A stretch of DNA of 64,000 bases from Epiperipatus broadwayi (Eukaryota; Onychophora; Udeonychophora; Euonychophora; Peripatidae), in contig JAQFVV010012416.1 of assembly GCA_028023455.1 (NCBI GenBank), positions 4,943,594-5,007,593 of the forward strand. Reading direction: 5' to 3'. Below are positions 1-10,291 of this stretch, in pieces (the first letter of the stretch is position 1; every line of letters begins with the position of its first letter). The notes beneath the pieces are model-generated. The model worked only from the letters and a program-made list of their open reading frames with translations, ran no database searches and was not told where the DNA came from. The position numbers and the translations under genes are program-made.

Positions 1-1715
1 AACGTTCTTATTTCTGACCTATGAGTGTGTTGTGGATGAACTCCATAATTGTTATGTGAGGTTTGTCCTTCATTCATGTATGTTATTATTGTACAATAAA
101 ACACTTCAAACATTAATTCAGGTTTGCCTTCACTATATATCATAAGTGACAATGAGAATGGAATTTGTCCTGTTAACATTGCATATTTATCATAAGTTGC
201 TTGAATTCTGGTAAGTGAAATAGTGAATATTAATTTAGGCTTTACCTTATGTTCTTTTTTTTTTAACAATGGCTTTAATGGGATATATTGAAAAATTTCA
301 ACTAACTTGCCCAGAATCCTGGTCAGTATATTTGGCCAGTCTTAATTTTTATATGGTTGCTAATAAAATTAAAGCAGAATTAAGGTTGGCCACAATTGGA
401 TTTGTGGATCCGATATTTATCAGGTTTTCATGTCACAGACAGCACTATTATATCCTTCTAAATTAACATTTAATAAGGCCATAGAACTCTTAAACACTTA
501 TTTTACATCCAAGCTCCTGGTAATACTACGAATATATAAATTCAACCTCAACAATCATAAAGCTATTCATCTGAATTAAGAAGGATAGCATTAGCCTGGG
601 ATCTTGGAACATTCTTTGAGAAAGATTGGTTTATATTTGATATGAAAGAGCATGCATTAACAGTCATATTGTTATTAAACCATAATATTACATTCAATAC
701 TCCAACATTCCAGGTGAATCAGTCTATACCTTTGCTGAATACAAATGGAGAAATAAAAATAAAATAACAAAAACAGAGTCAACAACCAATGTCAATGTAG
801 TAATTATTTCAGGTAAAATACCATACAACTATGAAAGAAACAAAATTATTACCATTGCAAAAAAAAAAAAAAACCCATTTGGCCAACCAGCACCCATATA
901 TTAATGCTGTCATTTTTATCAATGTATTGGCTATATCAAATCTGTATATTTTACAAATAGTTAGACAACACCACAAATCAAGTCTCCATTATCTCGAGTA
1001 AATGTTATGCAAGAATAATTACAAATCAAAAATCCGATCTGAAAATCACCCCAAAATTAATCTATGACAATCGAGGCAAGAGAATTACATTACTGGGGAA
1101 AGTTCAAGTCAATGTCCAGACAGGATCTGAATATATATAATTGCTATTACTTGTTTTCACAACAGAGCATAGTAATTTAATGGGCCAAAATTGATTTAAA
1201 CCAATGAGCTACTTATTAATCAAAATGAATCAAGTAAGCTATAAAATATTAGACTTTAAAAGAACAATATATTAAGGTTTATGAATCAAGTATGGATTGG
1301 CATCAAGGAATACTCATTTAATTATTTATAAATTTACGCATCTTCTGTCACTATTGACCAGTAATTTTGCTTTAAGAACTAAGGTTTCAAAGAAGATGGA
1401 TATGCTGCAATTCAAGAAAGTGACTGAACTTGTATCTCATTCTTAATGGGTTATTCCAATAGTAACCATTATTAAAACAACAGAAGGATATGCATCTATA
1501 AAAATTATTCTTTACATTAAATAAGGCCTTATTATTTATTAATTATCTCCTCTGTCAGTTAAGACGGTACTTTCTATTTTAGCTGAAGGTAGAATATTTT
1601 CCAGAATAGATCCTGACATGTTTATCTTCAACTACCAGTAGATAATGAAGCCTCTAAAACAATAGCAATATTAACTCATAAGGGTCTTTATAAAGTTAAT
1701 CAACTATCACTAAGG
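1..1715 (+). pseudogene. Ty3/gypsy retrotransposon remnant (gag, protease and reverse transcriptase fragments)
   Basis: Decayed pol-type coding is recognisable in the order expected of a Ty3/gypsy element. A gag-like stretch from 269 reads ESWSVYLASLNFYMVANKI, followed around 700-760 by GESVYTFAEYKWR. Around 1040-1190 a retropepsin-like end reads GKRITLLGKVQVNVQTG and then LLLVF...LMGQN, like the L-x-G-x-N motif. Around 1585-1715 a reverse transcriptase start reads GRIFSRID and DNEASKTIAILTHKGLYK. Stops and frame changes are frequent. The RT palm active-site box is missing because the match stops where the next element begins. No LTR is evident at the window edge. Confidence 0.65.
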
Positions 1716-2560
1716 GAAGAATTACCGGGTAATATTAAAATAGGATGGAAAAACAGTAGATCATTAGGGAAATGGATATGTAATATAGAAAATAATAATG
1801 AGAATGGTAGGGCAGGGTTGGTGTATAAGATTATTTGTGAATTTTGTAGCATGATATATATTGGTCAGACAGAGAAGACTGCATTAGAAAGGGGTAAAGA
1901 ACATGATAGTGCAATTAGGAGGAAGGATATGAGATCAGGGATTTATGTATATTTTTTTGAATACTGGGCATAGAACGAGTTGTGAAAAAAAACATTCAGG
2001 TGATTAAGTATGTAAAGAAGTATAGTGAGAAGATATGTTATGAAACATTGTATATACAGGAGAATTTTGAAAAATATATGAATGTGGTTAAAGGTTCTGT
2101 AAAGTTGGTTGGAAAATGGGTGTTGTTAGGTAGCTGGAAGATTTAATTTAAGTTAGGTATAATTATAAGTAAATTATGTGTACATATTTATATAGATGAT
2201 TATCATTCTAATTATGTTGGGTTTAAAATATTAAATATAGTTATATAGGTATGTAAGAAGAGAAGGATTGGGAAATTTATGAATGATATTAAGGTATAAA
2301 TGAGTGATTGTATAATGTAAATGTATGATTATGATTTAGATCATGTTTGTGTGTAAATATTGTGTATAATTATTTATGTATATGATGAATAGAAAATAGA
2401 AGATTTGTTTTATGTTTTTATTTTGATATTATAATGTAAAATGAAGCCTGTAAGTGGAGTTGCTGTAGAAAAGGAAGAATTGTAAAACTTTAAGTGTATT
2501 TACATCTTGATAAGACTCCAGTATGGGGCCGAAATCCGGGTTGGTGAAATTAAAAATACT
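1716..2560 (+). pseudogene. Penelope-like element fragment: GIY-YIG endonuclease and 3' tail
   Basis: Around 1797-1970 the plus strand reads GLVYKIICEFCSMIYIGQT, followed by ALERGKEHDSAIRR and, after a one-base slip, NTGH. This is the GIY-YIG endonuclease of Penelope-like elements, with the C-x-x-C insert typical of that clade. A further frame (about 1985-2145) reads KKYSEKICYETLYIQENF, matching the usual C-terminal tail. The upstream RT is absent and the frame is broken. This matters because Penelope-like elements are known carriers of hammerhead ribozymes, which occur just downstream. Confidence 0.75.
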
Positions 2561-2620
2561 ATTATAAAACTTGTCTTATTAAATAATTTTTTATTGAATT
2601 ATTATTTTTAATATATATAT

Positions 2621-3015
2621 AAAACACCATATACACATCTTACAAACACACTTTTCAATGCAATTTAAATATAATAGAATTTATTTTTCTTTGTTTTCAG
2701 AAAAATATATATTAAAACAAATGATGAAAAAGGAAATCAGTTAAGATTAAAAATTAGAAAATATTATTAATTTAAAATAGAATATATCATTATAGGAATT
2801 AAAAATTATATTATTTTAAAATTCATAACATAGGATATTGTTTATAATGTTCATAAATATGTATGCATAGATAAATATTAATGTATAGTTACATATATTT
2901 GAATATTGTGTACCTCTGATGACTATTGGATAGTTGAAACTGTAAGCAAGGAGAAATAAATTCTAGTATATTAAATTGCATTGAAAAGTGTTCATGCAAG
3001 GTGTATATGGTGTTT
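2621..3015. repeat. Foldback element with central ribozyme-like motif
   Basis: Inverted arms lie at about 2621-2693 and 2950-3015: AACACCATATACAC on the left is answered by GTGTATATGGTGTT on the right. The motif CTGATGA, a short CTAT/ATAG hairpin and GAAAC lies at 2916-2940 beside the right arm. No coding sequence is visible. Confidence 0.6.
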
Positions 3016-3039
3016 TATTTAAAAGTAAATATTATAAGA

Positions 3040-3379
3040 GCTACCAGATGAAAGCAAGAAAGTAGGACTTTAAAACAAATATTAAAAAACTAAAGTAATG
3101 TTCAAAGGGTTATTCACAAAAAAAAAATTAAAGATTGAAAACAAGAAAGTAGAACTAAAGACAAATGTTAAAAAGATTAAAATAATGTTCAAGGGTTTTT
3201 CACAAAAGATATATAATAGTAAATTAGAAATAGTTAACATAAGTGTTTTGGCAAGACTATTAATGCAGATACAAATATAAGGCAGGAAAACAAATGGACA
3301 TTTTTACACAGATGTGTTTTACCAGTTTTACACATGGATCTGAAATCATATGCTTTAAAAAATAACAATACAGAAATTA
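3040..3379 (+). pseudogene. RTE reverse transcriptase fragment, 5' part of a split copy
   Basis: The translation resembles the RTE region after the FADD box. It contains two versions of ESKKVGLKTN...KVMFKG in tandem (about 3050-3130 and 3140-3210), so an internal duplication has occurred. It is followed by a decayed VLPVLHMDLKS-like stretch. The copy resumes at 5262 after the hammerhead array. Confidence 0.7.
3367..3379 (+). repeat. Target-site duplication, left copy (AATACAGAAATTA)
   Basis: This 13-base sequence recurs exactly at 5249-5261, on the other side of the hammerhead array. RTE sequence continues on both sides. Confidence 0.85.
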
Positions 3380-3540
3380 AACCACTCAACATCACATGAT
3401 CACTATCTCATACTAGCACAATAATTGTAATTCAAAATACAGCAAAACTCTCCATATAGTAGTGGCATCTTGTGCTAACAAGAGCAATCAATGGATGCCA
3501 GAAGGCTTGTGCATAAAATCCCTATCTAGTGCCTACTCAT

Positions 3541-3595
3541 CCAATATCCCCAGACTAGTTTCTGGCTTGTGGCCTTCATCAGTGAGGAGCCTTGG
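3541..3595 (-). ncRNA. Hammerhead ribozyme, type I (minus-oriented copy)
   Basis: On the minus strand the order is stem I (CCAA, inner CCTCA), core CTGATGA, stem II GGC/GCC with loop CACAA, core GAAA, palindrome ACTAGT for stem III, cleavage C, then TGGGG and TTGG closing stem I. Cleavage is predicted between 3553 and 3552. The 10.1-11.1 position is A.A here. Confidence 0.82.
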
Positions 3596-4145
3596 ATTGG
3601 AGAGCACTGCACCTAGATCTTAGGATCTAATGCAACCCTCCAGCACCCACCTTTTAACTCTATTTAACTACAAAACTATGAGATTGAAATTGAAAACACT
3701 ATTAATATTTTCAACCCAAGCTCAATAGCTTATATAGTCATATGGGTCTGAACTCAATTCAGTACCCATACATTTTGGTGTCTTTGGCTCTTTAACAACC
3801 ATAGCCACCACTATCCTATTAGGCAGGATTGGTGTTAAACCACTCAACATCACATGATCACTATCTCATACTAGCACAATAATTGTTATTAAACAATTCA
3901 AAATACAGCAAAACTCTCCATATAGGATAGTGGTGGCTATGGTTGTTAAAGAGCCAAAGACACCAAAATGTATGGGTACTGAATTGAGTTCAGACCCATA
4001 TGACTATATAAGCTATTGAGCTTGGGTTGAAAATATTAATAGTGTTTTCAATTTCAATCTCATAGTTTTGTAGTTAAATAGAGTTAAAAGGTGGATGCTG
4101 GAGGGTTGCATTAGATCCTAAGATCTAGGTGCAGTGCTCTCCAAT

Positions 4146-4200
4146 CCAAGGCTCCTCACTGATGAAGGCCACAAGCCAGAAACTAGTCTGGGGATATTGG
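4146..4200 (+). ncRNA. Hammerhead ribozyme, type I (plus unit 1)
   Basis: Stem I pairs CCTCA (4154-4158) with TGGGG (4189-4193) and CCAA with TTGG across an internal loop. The core boxes are CTGATGA (4159-4165) and GAAA (4179-4182). Stem II is GGC/GCC. ACTAGT (4182-4187) leaves almost no loop in a monomer but makes a 6-bp stem III between two molecules. C4188 is the cleavage residue. Confidence 0.87.
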
Positions 4201-4611
4201 ATGAGTAGACACTAGATAGGGATTTTATGCACAAGCCTTCTGGCATCCATTGATTGCTCTTGTTAGCACAAGATGGCACTACTATATGGAGAGTTTTGCT
4301 GTATTTTGAATTGTTTAATAACAATTATTGTGCTAGTATGAGATAGTGATCATGTGATGTTGAGTGGTTTAACACCAATCCTGCCTAATAGGATAGTGGT
4401 GGCTATGGTTGTTAAAGAGCCAAAGACACCAAAATGTATGGGTACTGAATTGAGTTCAGACCCATATGACTATATAAGCTATTGAGCTTGGGTTGAAAAT
4501 ATTAATAGTGTTTTCAATTTCAATCTCATAGTTTTGTAGTTAAATAGAGTTAAAAGGTGGGTGCTGGAGGGTTGCATTAGATCCTAAGATCTAGGTGCAG
4601 TGCTCTCCAAT

Positions 4612-4666
4612 CCAAGGCTCCTCACTGATGAAGGCCACAAGCCAGAAACTAGTCTGGGGATATTGG
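4612..4666 (+). ncRNA. Hammerhead ribozyme, type I (plus unit 2)
   Basis: The sequence is the same as in unit 1, 466 bases downstream. Predicted cleavage follows 4654, so self-processing of a read-through transcript would release a 466-nt monomer from 4189 to 4654. Confidence 0.87.
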
Positions 4667-5077
4667 ATGAGTAGGCACTAGATAGGGATTTTATGCACAA
4701 GCCTTCTGGCATCCATTGATTGCTCTTGTTAGCACAAGATGGCACTACTATATGGAGAGTTTTGCTGTATTTTGAATTGTTTAATAACAATTATTGTGCT
4801 AGTATGAGATAGTGATCATGTGATGTTTAGTGGTTTAACACCAATCCTGCCTAATAGGATAGTGGTGGCTATGGTTGTTAAAGAGCCAAAGACACCAAAA
4901 TGTATGGGTACTGAATTGAGTTCAGACCCATATGACTATATAAGCTATTGAGCTTGGGTTGAAAATATTAATAGTGTTTTCAATTTCAATCTCATAGTTT
5001 TGTAGTTAAATAGAGTTAAAAGGTGGGTGCTGGAGGGTTGCATTAGATCCTAAGATCTAGGTGCAGTGCTCTCCAAT

Positions 5078-5132
5078 CCAAGGCTCCTCACTGATGAAGG
5101 CCACAAGCCAGAAACTAGTCTGGGGATATTGG
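5078..5132 (+). ncRNA. Hammerhead ribozyme, type I (plus unit 3)
   Basis: This is the third in-register copy, with predicted cleavage after 5120. All core boxes and the ACTAGT palindrome are intact. Confidence 0.87.
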
Positions 5133-5248
5133 ATGAGTAGGCACTAGATAGGGATTTTATGCACAAGCCTTCTGGCATCCATTGATTGCTCTTGTTAGCA
5201 CAAGATGGCACTACTATATGGAGAGTTTTGCTGTATTTTGAATTGTTT

Positions 5249-5261
5249 AATACAGAAATTA
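5249..5261 (+). repeat. Target-site duplication, right copy (AATACAGAAATTA)
   Basis: Exact match to 3367-3379. Removing the array and one copy restores a continuous RTE fragment. Confidence 0.85.
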
Positions 5262-5560
5262 CAGAGTAACACAATGAATTTTCCAAGTGAAATATATGGA
5301 TTAGTAGAAAAACAAGTATGCTGATATCACTGAAAGAATTAAGAAGTTGTAACAGACTGGTTTGATCATATTTCAAAAAAAAAAAAAAAGAAAGACAATA
5401 CATAGATAACTGGATCCCAAAATTCTGTACAACATCTAAAGAAAAACCTCATGTAAGAGGAAGTAATAAAAGACTTCTGGAGTGATATGGAGCATTGAAG
5501 AAAGTATATTAAGCTTAGAGAAATCTATATACCTTGCAGTGGAACAATATATGGTTGAAA
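5262..5560 (+). pseudogene. RTE 3' fragment, continuation of the split copy
   Basis: The sequence resumes the RTE alignment left at 3379. It shows a degenerate TDLIEKIKR-like region near 5318-5345 and the 3' end CTTGCAGTGG near 5533. It is heavily decayed, including a 14-base A run. Confidence 0.55.
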
Positions 5561-5962
5561 CTGATGGACTATCTCTTCATATTACTTACAGAAAGTTTTC
5601 TCTATAATATTCCATACTTTTCACAGGTATATTTTCTTATTATCATTAAGTCTTTTTTTGCATCACTTTACTTAATATTCAGATATTCAATTGTAAATAA
5701 ATCACTTTTAAATATTTTCATAATCATTTTTTGTTTATTCAATACATTATACTGGTTATGCATGAAACAGTTCTTAATAAATGATCAGTTATTTCTTCTT
5801 ATTAAGCATTTTAAATCTAAATCATCACAAAAGGCTGTTAATATTTTAAAATAACTTCCAATATATTGAAATGTTTCTAAAGTTTAAAGGTATTAACTGT
5901 TAATTATCTTTGTTAATAGCATTTCTCTCTAGTTATGCATTAACATATATATATATATATAT
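5561..5962. other. AT-rich intergenic or intronic sequence
   Basis: A 106-codon open frame begins at 5534, but its composition is plain AT-rich DNA and I recognise no motif. A TA microsatellite at about 5946-5962 abuts the next RTE element. Confidence 0.5.
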
Positions 5963-6291
5963 GTCGGCTGCAGAAAGGAGTTTGCTATTAACTGAAAGGA
6001 GACCCTTTGATTCCTCTTGGAGGCCTTAAAGGAACTGAGCAGGGCAAATTCCTAATGTCCATTCCATACGTTCTTGTCGTTGCAGCTGTTATTACTATGT
6101 GATTATTCATATAGTATATGAACATGGATGGGCTGCTCACCAACACGCATTAGCCAGCGTGGTGAGTTTATTGGCTTTTTACCTCTGAGTTTAAGATCAA
6201 GAAACACCAGGGTCTTTCTTCTCAGTGCCTGATAAGGCAGAATGAATGTTTGTGTAAATGATAAATATTTTTCCAATACATATATACAATT

Positions 6292-9239
6292 ATGACAGAC
6301 AAAAATAAAGCATGGCCCTTATTCCCAGGTGGCTGTAAAGTCATCAACCAAGGCAGCGGTTGGTGGCCGAAGGCGGAGGGTGCTAAGAATCCCCTGATTG
6401 CGGACCCAGGCTGCCATTTGATGACGACTTTTTATTTAGGTACTTACAACTGCAGATCACTTTCAAGTGAAGGAAGATTGCAAGAATTAGAAGAAGAACT
6501 GTCTTATATTAAATGGGACATTGTTGGACTTTGTGAAGTTAGAAGAAAAGGTGAAGAAACAATTGATTTAAAAAGTGGACATATACTCTATTATAAAGGC
6601 ACACATATTGGAAATACAAGTGGAGTAGGATTCATTATAAATAAAAAGTGGAAGAACAATATTGTGGAGATTGATGGTGTATCAGAGAGAGTGGCAAGAT
6701 TAGTTATACAACTTAATAGCAGATACCAAATGCAGATAATTCAGGTTTATGCCCCAACAAATTCTCATAGTGATGAAGTAGTAGAAGATTTTTACATGGA
6801 TGTACAAAAGGCTTTTGATCAGAATAAACAACATTTTAAAATTGTTATGGGAGACTTTAATGCTAGAATAGGTAGACAAATGAAAGATGAAATTGCTGTA
6901 GGTAATTTTGGTTATGGTAATAGAAATGAGAGAGGACATAGACTTGTGGAGTTTGCAGAAAAAGAAAAACTTTATATTATGAATTCATTTTTTGAGAAAA
7001 ATATTAAAAGGAAATAGACATAGAAACATCCAAATGAAGGTACAGCAGAATTGGATTATATTTTGACTAACAGAAAATACATATTTCAAGATTGTAATGT
7101 TCTTAATAAATTTAACACAGGAAGTGATCATCGATTAGTAAGGTGTAAGTTACGTGTTAATGTAAAACTACAGACAAAAAGTATTAAGAAAAACAATATT
7201 TACAGTTGATATTCCTAATATTCAGCAACATTCTAATGAATTTAAATTAGAACTTACAAATAGGTTTCAAGTGTTAGGAGATTTTGAACATGATTCAGAT
7301 TTGAATGAAATTAATATGAAAATAACTGATACACTTTTAAAAACTGCAACAAAGATAGCTGGTAGAAAAAAGCAGCAATTGACTAATAAAATTTCTACTG
7401 AGACTAGAGAATTTATGAAGAAAAGAAGGAATATGAAGATATACAAAAATGATGTATTAAAAAGAATCGAATATCTCGAATTTTGTAAAATGGTACGGAA
7501 AAGAGTTGAAAATGATATAAGAAAGTATAACTGTGAAAGAGCAAGGAAAGCTGTAGAAGAAAGTAAAAGTCTCAAGAATGTTAAACAACATTTTGGTATT
7601 GGTAGGAAATTTATATCTGCAATAAGAAAAAAAGATGGAATTATTACTAAAAAGAGAGATGACATCATGAAATTGGTAGAAGATTTTTATCAAGAATTAT
7701 TTGGTAATAAAGAACAAGTACCTCCTATATCTATTACATCTTCCGAATTGTCCAGAATTTTAAATGAAGAAGTGAGACATGCAATTAAATGTATGAAGAA
7801 AGGAAAGGCTCCAGGAAATGATAGAATTATAACTGGTATATTAAAAGAAGCAGGTGAAGAAATAGAAACAATTTTAGCAAAGTTATATACCAAATGTCTA
7901 AATGATAAAAATGTACCGGAAGATTGGAAGAATGCAGTAATAATATTAATATTTAAAAAAGGTGATAAAGAAGATATTAGAAATTACAGACCTATCAGCC
8001 TTCTATCATAAAATTATTACGAAGATAATTACAACTCGTCTACAGAGAACTTTGGATTTCCACCAACCAAGAGAACAAGCTGGATTTAAAAGTGGTTTTA
8101 GTGCAATAGATCATATCCAGGTATTGAGAGAAGTCATAGAAAGGACAAACAAATATGAGTTGTCATTATGTTTTGGATTTGTAGATTATGAAAAGGCATT
8201 CTATTCTATACACATTTCTTCAGTGATTAAAGTATTGGATCATCAAGGTATAGATCCAGGATATTGTCATATTTTAAAAAATATTTATAAAAATGCAACA
8301 GCAACAATTAGATTACATAATGATACTGGAAAAATCAACATTGAGAAAGGTGTAAGACAAGGTGACTCCATATCTCCAAAACTTTTTACAACAGTGCTGC
8401 AAGAAGTATTTTGTGGATTAAAATGGGAAACTAAAGGAGTGAAAGTAAATGGAGAGTATTTAAGTCATTTAGATTTCGCAGATGATGTAGTTGTTTTTGC
8501 AAATAATGCTTCAGAGCTGCAGGAAATGTTGCAGGAGTTAGCAGATGAAAGTAGAAAAGTAGGACTAATGATAAATGTTAAAAAGACTAAAGTAATGTTT
8601 AATCGATTTGCTCAAAATATGAAAATAAAGATTGATTATGAAGAATTAGAAGAAGTTAACAGTTACAAATACCTTGGTCAGATTATTAATACAGATGGAA
8701 ACATAATGGAGGAAATTAATCATAGAATTAAACTTGGTTGAAGTGCTTTTGGTAGAAATAACTTGATACTAAAAGGAAATATGCCTATGTGTTTGAAAAG
8801 GATGGTTTTTAACAAATGTGTTTTATCAGTTCTGACTTATGGATCTGAGACTTGGACACTTAATAGAAGAGCAATATAGAGACTTCAAACCACTCAAAGG
8901 AGTATGGAGAGATGTATGTTGGGAGTAACAAGAAGAGATCGAAAATGCAATGTATGGGTAAGACAACAAACAGGTGTTACTGACCTTATTGAAAAAATTA
9001 AAAGATTGAAATGGAGTTGGGCTGGACATATTGTTAGAAGAGATGATAATAGATGGACAATTGAAATTTTAAACTGGATTCCAAGAGATTGTAAAAGACC
9101 CAGAAAGAGACCACATGTGAAATGGATGGATAAAATAAGAAAATGGGCAGGGGTGTTGTGGAGAAGAGAAGCTAAAGATTGGAGAAGATGGATTAAACTT
9201 GGAGAGACCTTCATCCTGCAGTGGATTGATAATGGTTGA
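6292..9239 (+). pseudogene. RTE polyprotein (endonuclease + reverse transcriptase), broken
   Basis: Endonuclease boxes occur in order: LGTYNCRSL, LCEVRRKGEE, QVYAPTN, IVMGDFNARIG and, after a break, GSDHRLV. Reverse transcriptase boxes are [54 protein letters not shown] and YKYLGQIINTDGN, then the C-terminal WAGHIVRRDDNRWT region. Breaks are two TAG stops near 7015-7023 where Trp codons are expected, a frameshift near 7195, a deletion/frameshift at about 8007, a TGA at 8739, and a TAG near 8877 in place of Gln. The first RT catalytic region reads AFYS rather than the usual AFDS, so a metal-binding Asp is lost. The FADD pair is intact. The element cannot encode an active enzyme. Confidence 0.88.
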
Positions 9240-9258
9240 TGATGATGATGATGATGAT
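9236..9258 (+). repeat. (GAT)n tail of the RTE element
   Basis: Short GAT microsatellite directly after the last RTE codons. The minus-strand copy at 56957 ends in the same repeat. Confidence 0.9.
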
Positions 9259-10163
9259 GATATATGTCATGTGACGTCTGACTTTCTATATTACTATTAT
9301 ATGTATATTGCACATTACAAATCAAAGATCACTTCCCAACTTGAGACTTGAATTGCATATTTTTTGTTAATCAAAATACAATCCAACTCTGATGCACTTT
9401 AATTTGTATTTCACTTTGAATTTTTCTCTTCCATAAATTCTGAAAGCTTAAGAAGACTTGTTCATTTTTTTTTCTGTGTCCAAATTTTCCGACATTATCA
9501 TCTTTTAATCAATTTTCAATTCAGGCATTAAAATCTTAATTTTACAATTAATAAGAATTTTCTAGGGTATAAACGGATTTATCTTGCATTTGGCATCTTT
9601 CATTAAACTGAATAATTAATCATAATACTCTGTCCGGCACATCATCACTTTCCATGAGGTTATTCTTATTCTATTTTTGTTTATAATGGACCTCATCCCT
9701 ATTGTGCTTCCAATATTTATACCTTTATAGTAGTAATATATGTCCGCTTGTCTCTTCACTTTTTCTTCTAGCTTCACAAACTCCTATAATAAAAGATAAT
9801 ATAAGATACTGCTTCTAGTTTATGCGATCATCCTTCACTTCAAAGTGATCTACAGTTGTAGATTAAATAAAAGACTATATCAAATATCAGCTAGGTCTAT
9901 AACTCTCCTACTCTTAGTAATCTATATATCAGTCACCAACCACTGCTTAGGTTGATAATTTTAAAGCTTCCTGGACAGCCAGAATTTATTTTGGTTGTTG
10001 TAATTATAAATTTAAAAGAAAATGAGTATTTAATCTCAAAATCACACATTTAATCTGCCTTAAAGAACTATTAGATATATGAGAAGAAAGAATTGTGATG
10101 TCTTGATTTAAATTAGGAAATAATAATTAATAAACTCATCTTGATGATTAATGTATACTGGTT
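9259..10163. other. No recognised feature
   Basis: AT-rich sequence without a coding signal or a repeat I can place. Confidence 0.5.
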
Positions 10164-10291
10164 TAATAACAATTACATCGGCAAGAACATATGCAATGGA
10201 CATTAGGAATTTGCCTATCTCACTTCCTTTAAGACCTCAAAGAAAAATCAAAACGTCTCCTATCAGATAATAGCAAATTCTTTTTGCTGCC
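10164..10291 (-). mobile_element. RTE 5' UTR fragment
   Basis: The reverse complement matches the start of the RTE element at about 5965-6095, including CAAATTCCTAATGTCCATT and the preceding CTTAAAGGAA. It lacks the coding part, so it is not a normal 5'-truncated insertion. Confidence 0.75.

Larger units (their letters stand above)
3380..5248 (+). mobile_element. Hammerhead-bearing retrozyme-like array (inverted copy plus tandem 466-base units)
   Basis: The insertion is 1869 bases, flanked by a 13-base target-site duplication and placed inside an older RTE fragment. It starts with a minus-oriented copy (3380 to about 3850) and a partial minus copy up to 3924. It continues with three plus-oriented copies starting at 3925, 4391 and 4857, exactly 466 bases apart, the last cut at 5248. 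Each unit contains one 55-nt type I hammerhead. There is no credible protein: the open frames on the minus strand are repeats of noncoding sequence. Tandem hammerhead units without coding capacity match the description of animal retrozymes or Penelope terminal repeats. Propagation would need a reverse transcriptase supplied in trans. The GIY-YIG fragment upstream shows that Penelope-like elements have been present in this genome. Confidence 0.8.
3925..5248 (+). repeat. Tandem repeat, 466-base period, 2.8 copies
   Basis: The start GGATAGTGGTGGCTATGG recurs at 3925, 4391 and 4857. The copies differ at only a few positions, for example GTAGACAC versus GTAGGCAC near 4206 and 4672. Confidence 0.95.
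5963..9258 (+). mobile_element. RTE-clade non-LTR retrotransposon, nearly full length, inactive
   Basis: The element begins at the TA repeat with a 5' UTR that recurs in reverse at 10164-10291. It carries an AP-endonuclease and reverse transcriptase frame (6292-9239) and ends in a (GAT)n tail (about 9236-9258), the usual simple-repeat 3' end of RTE elements. Other copies in the window are at 3040-5560, 53100-56224 and 56957-57731, with scraps at 26165, 39000 and 40735. No clear target-site duplication was identified. Confidence 0.88.

Noticed and set aside
3925-5248. CRISPR-like or bacterial repeat array
   Set aside because: The repeats are 466 bases without spacers, and the sequence is plainly eukaryotic.
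4118-5403. Three similar minus-strand open frames of 68, 68 and 117 codons sharing one C-terminal sequence
   Set aside because: They are the reverse of the tandem 466-base noncoding units. Their similarity comes from DNA duplication, and they overlap the ribozyme itself.
5534-5854. 106-codon frame with hydrophobic segments
   Set aside because: Its Phe/Leu/Ile-rich composition is what AT-rich DNA gives by chance, with no conserved feature.
8894-9325. 143-codon minus-strand frame with a His run
   Set aside because: It is a shadow of the RTE C-terminus. The His run is the reverse of the (GAT)n tail.
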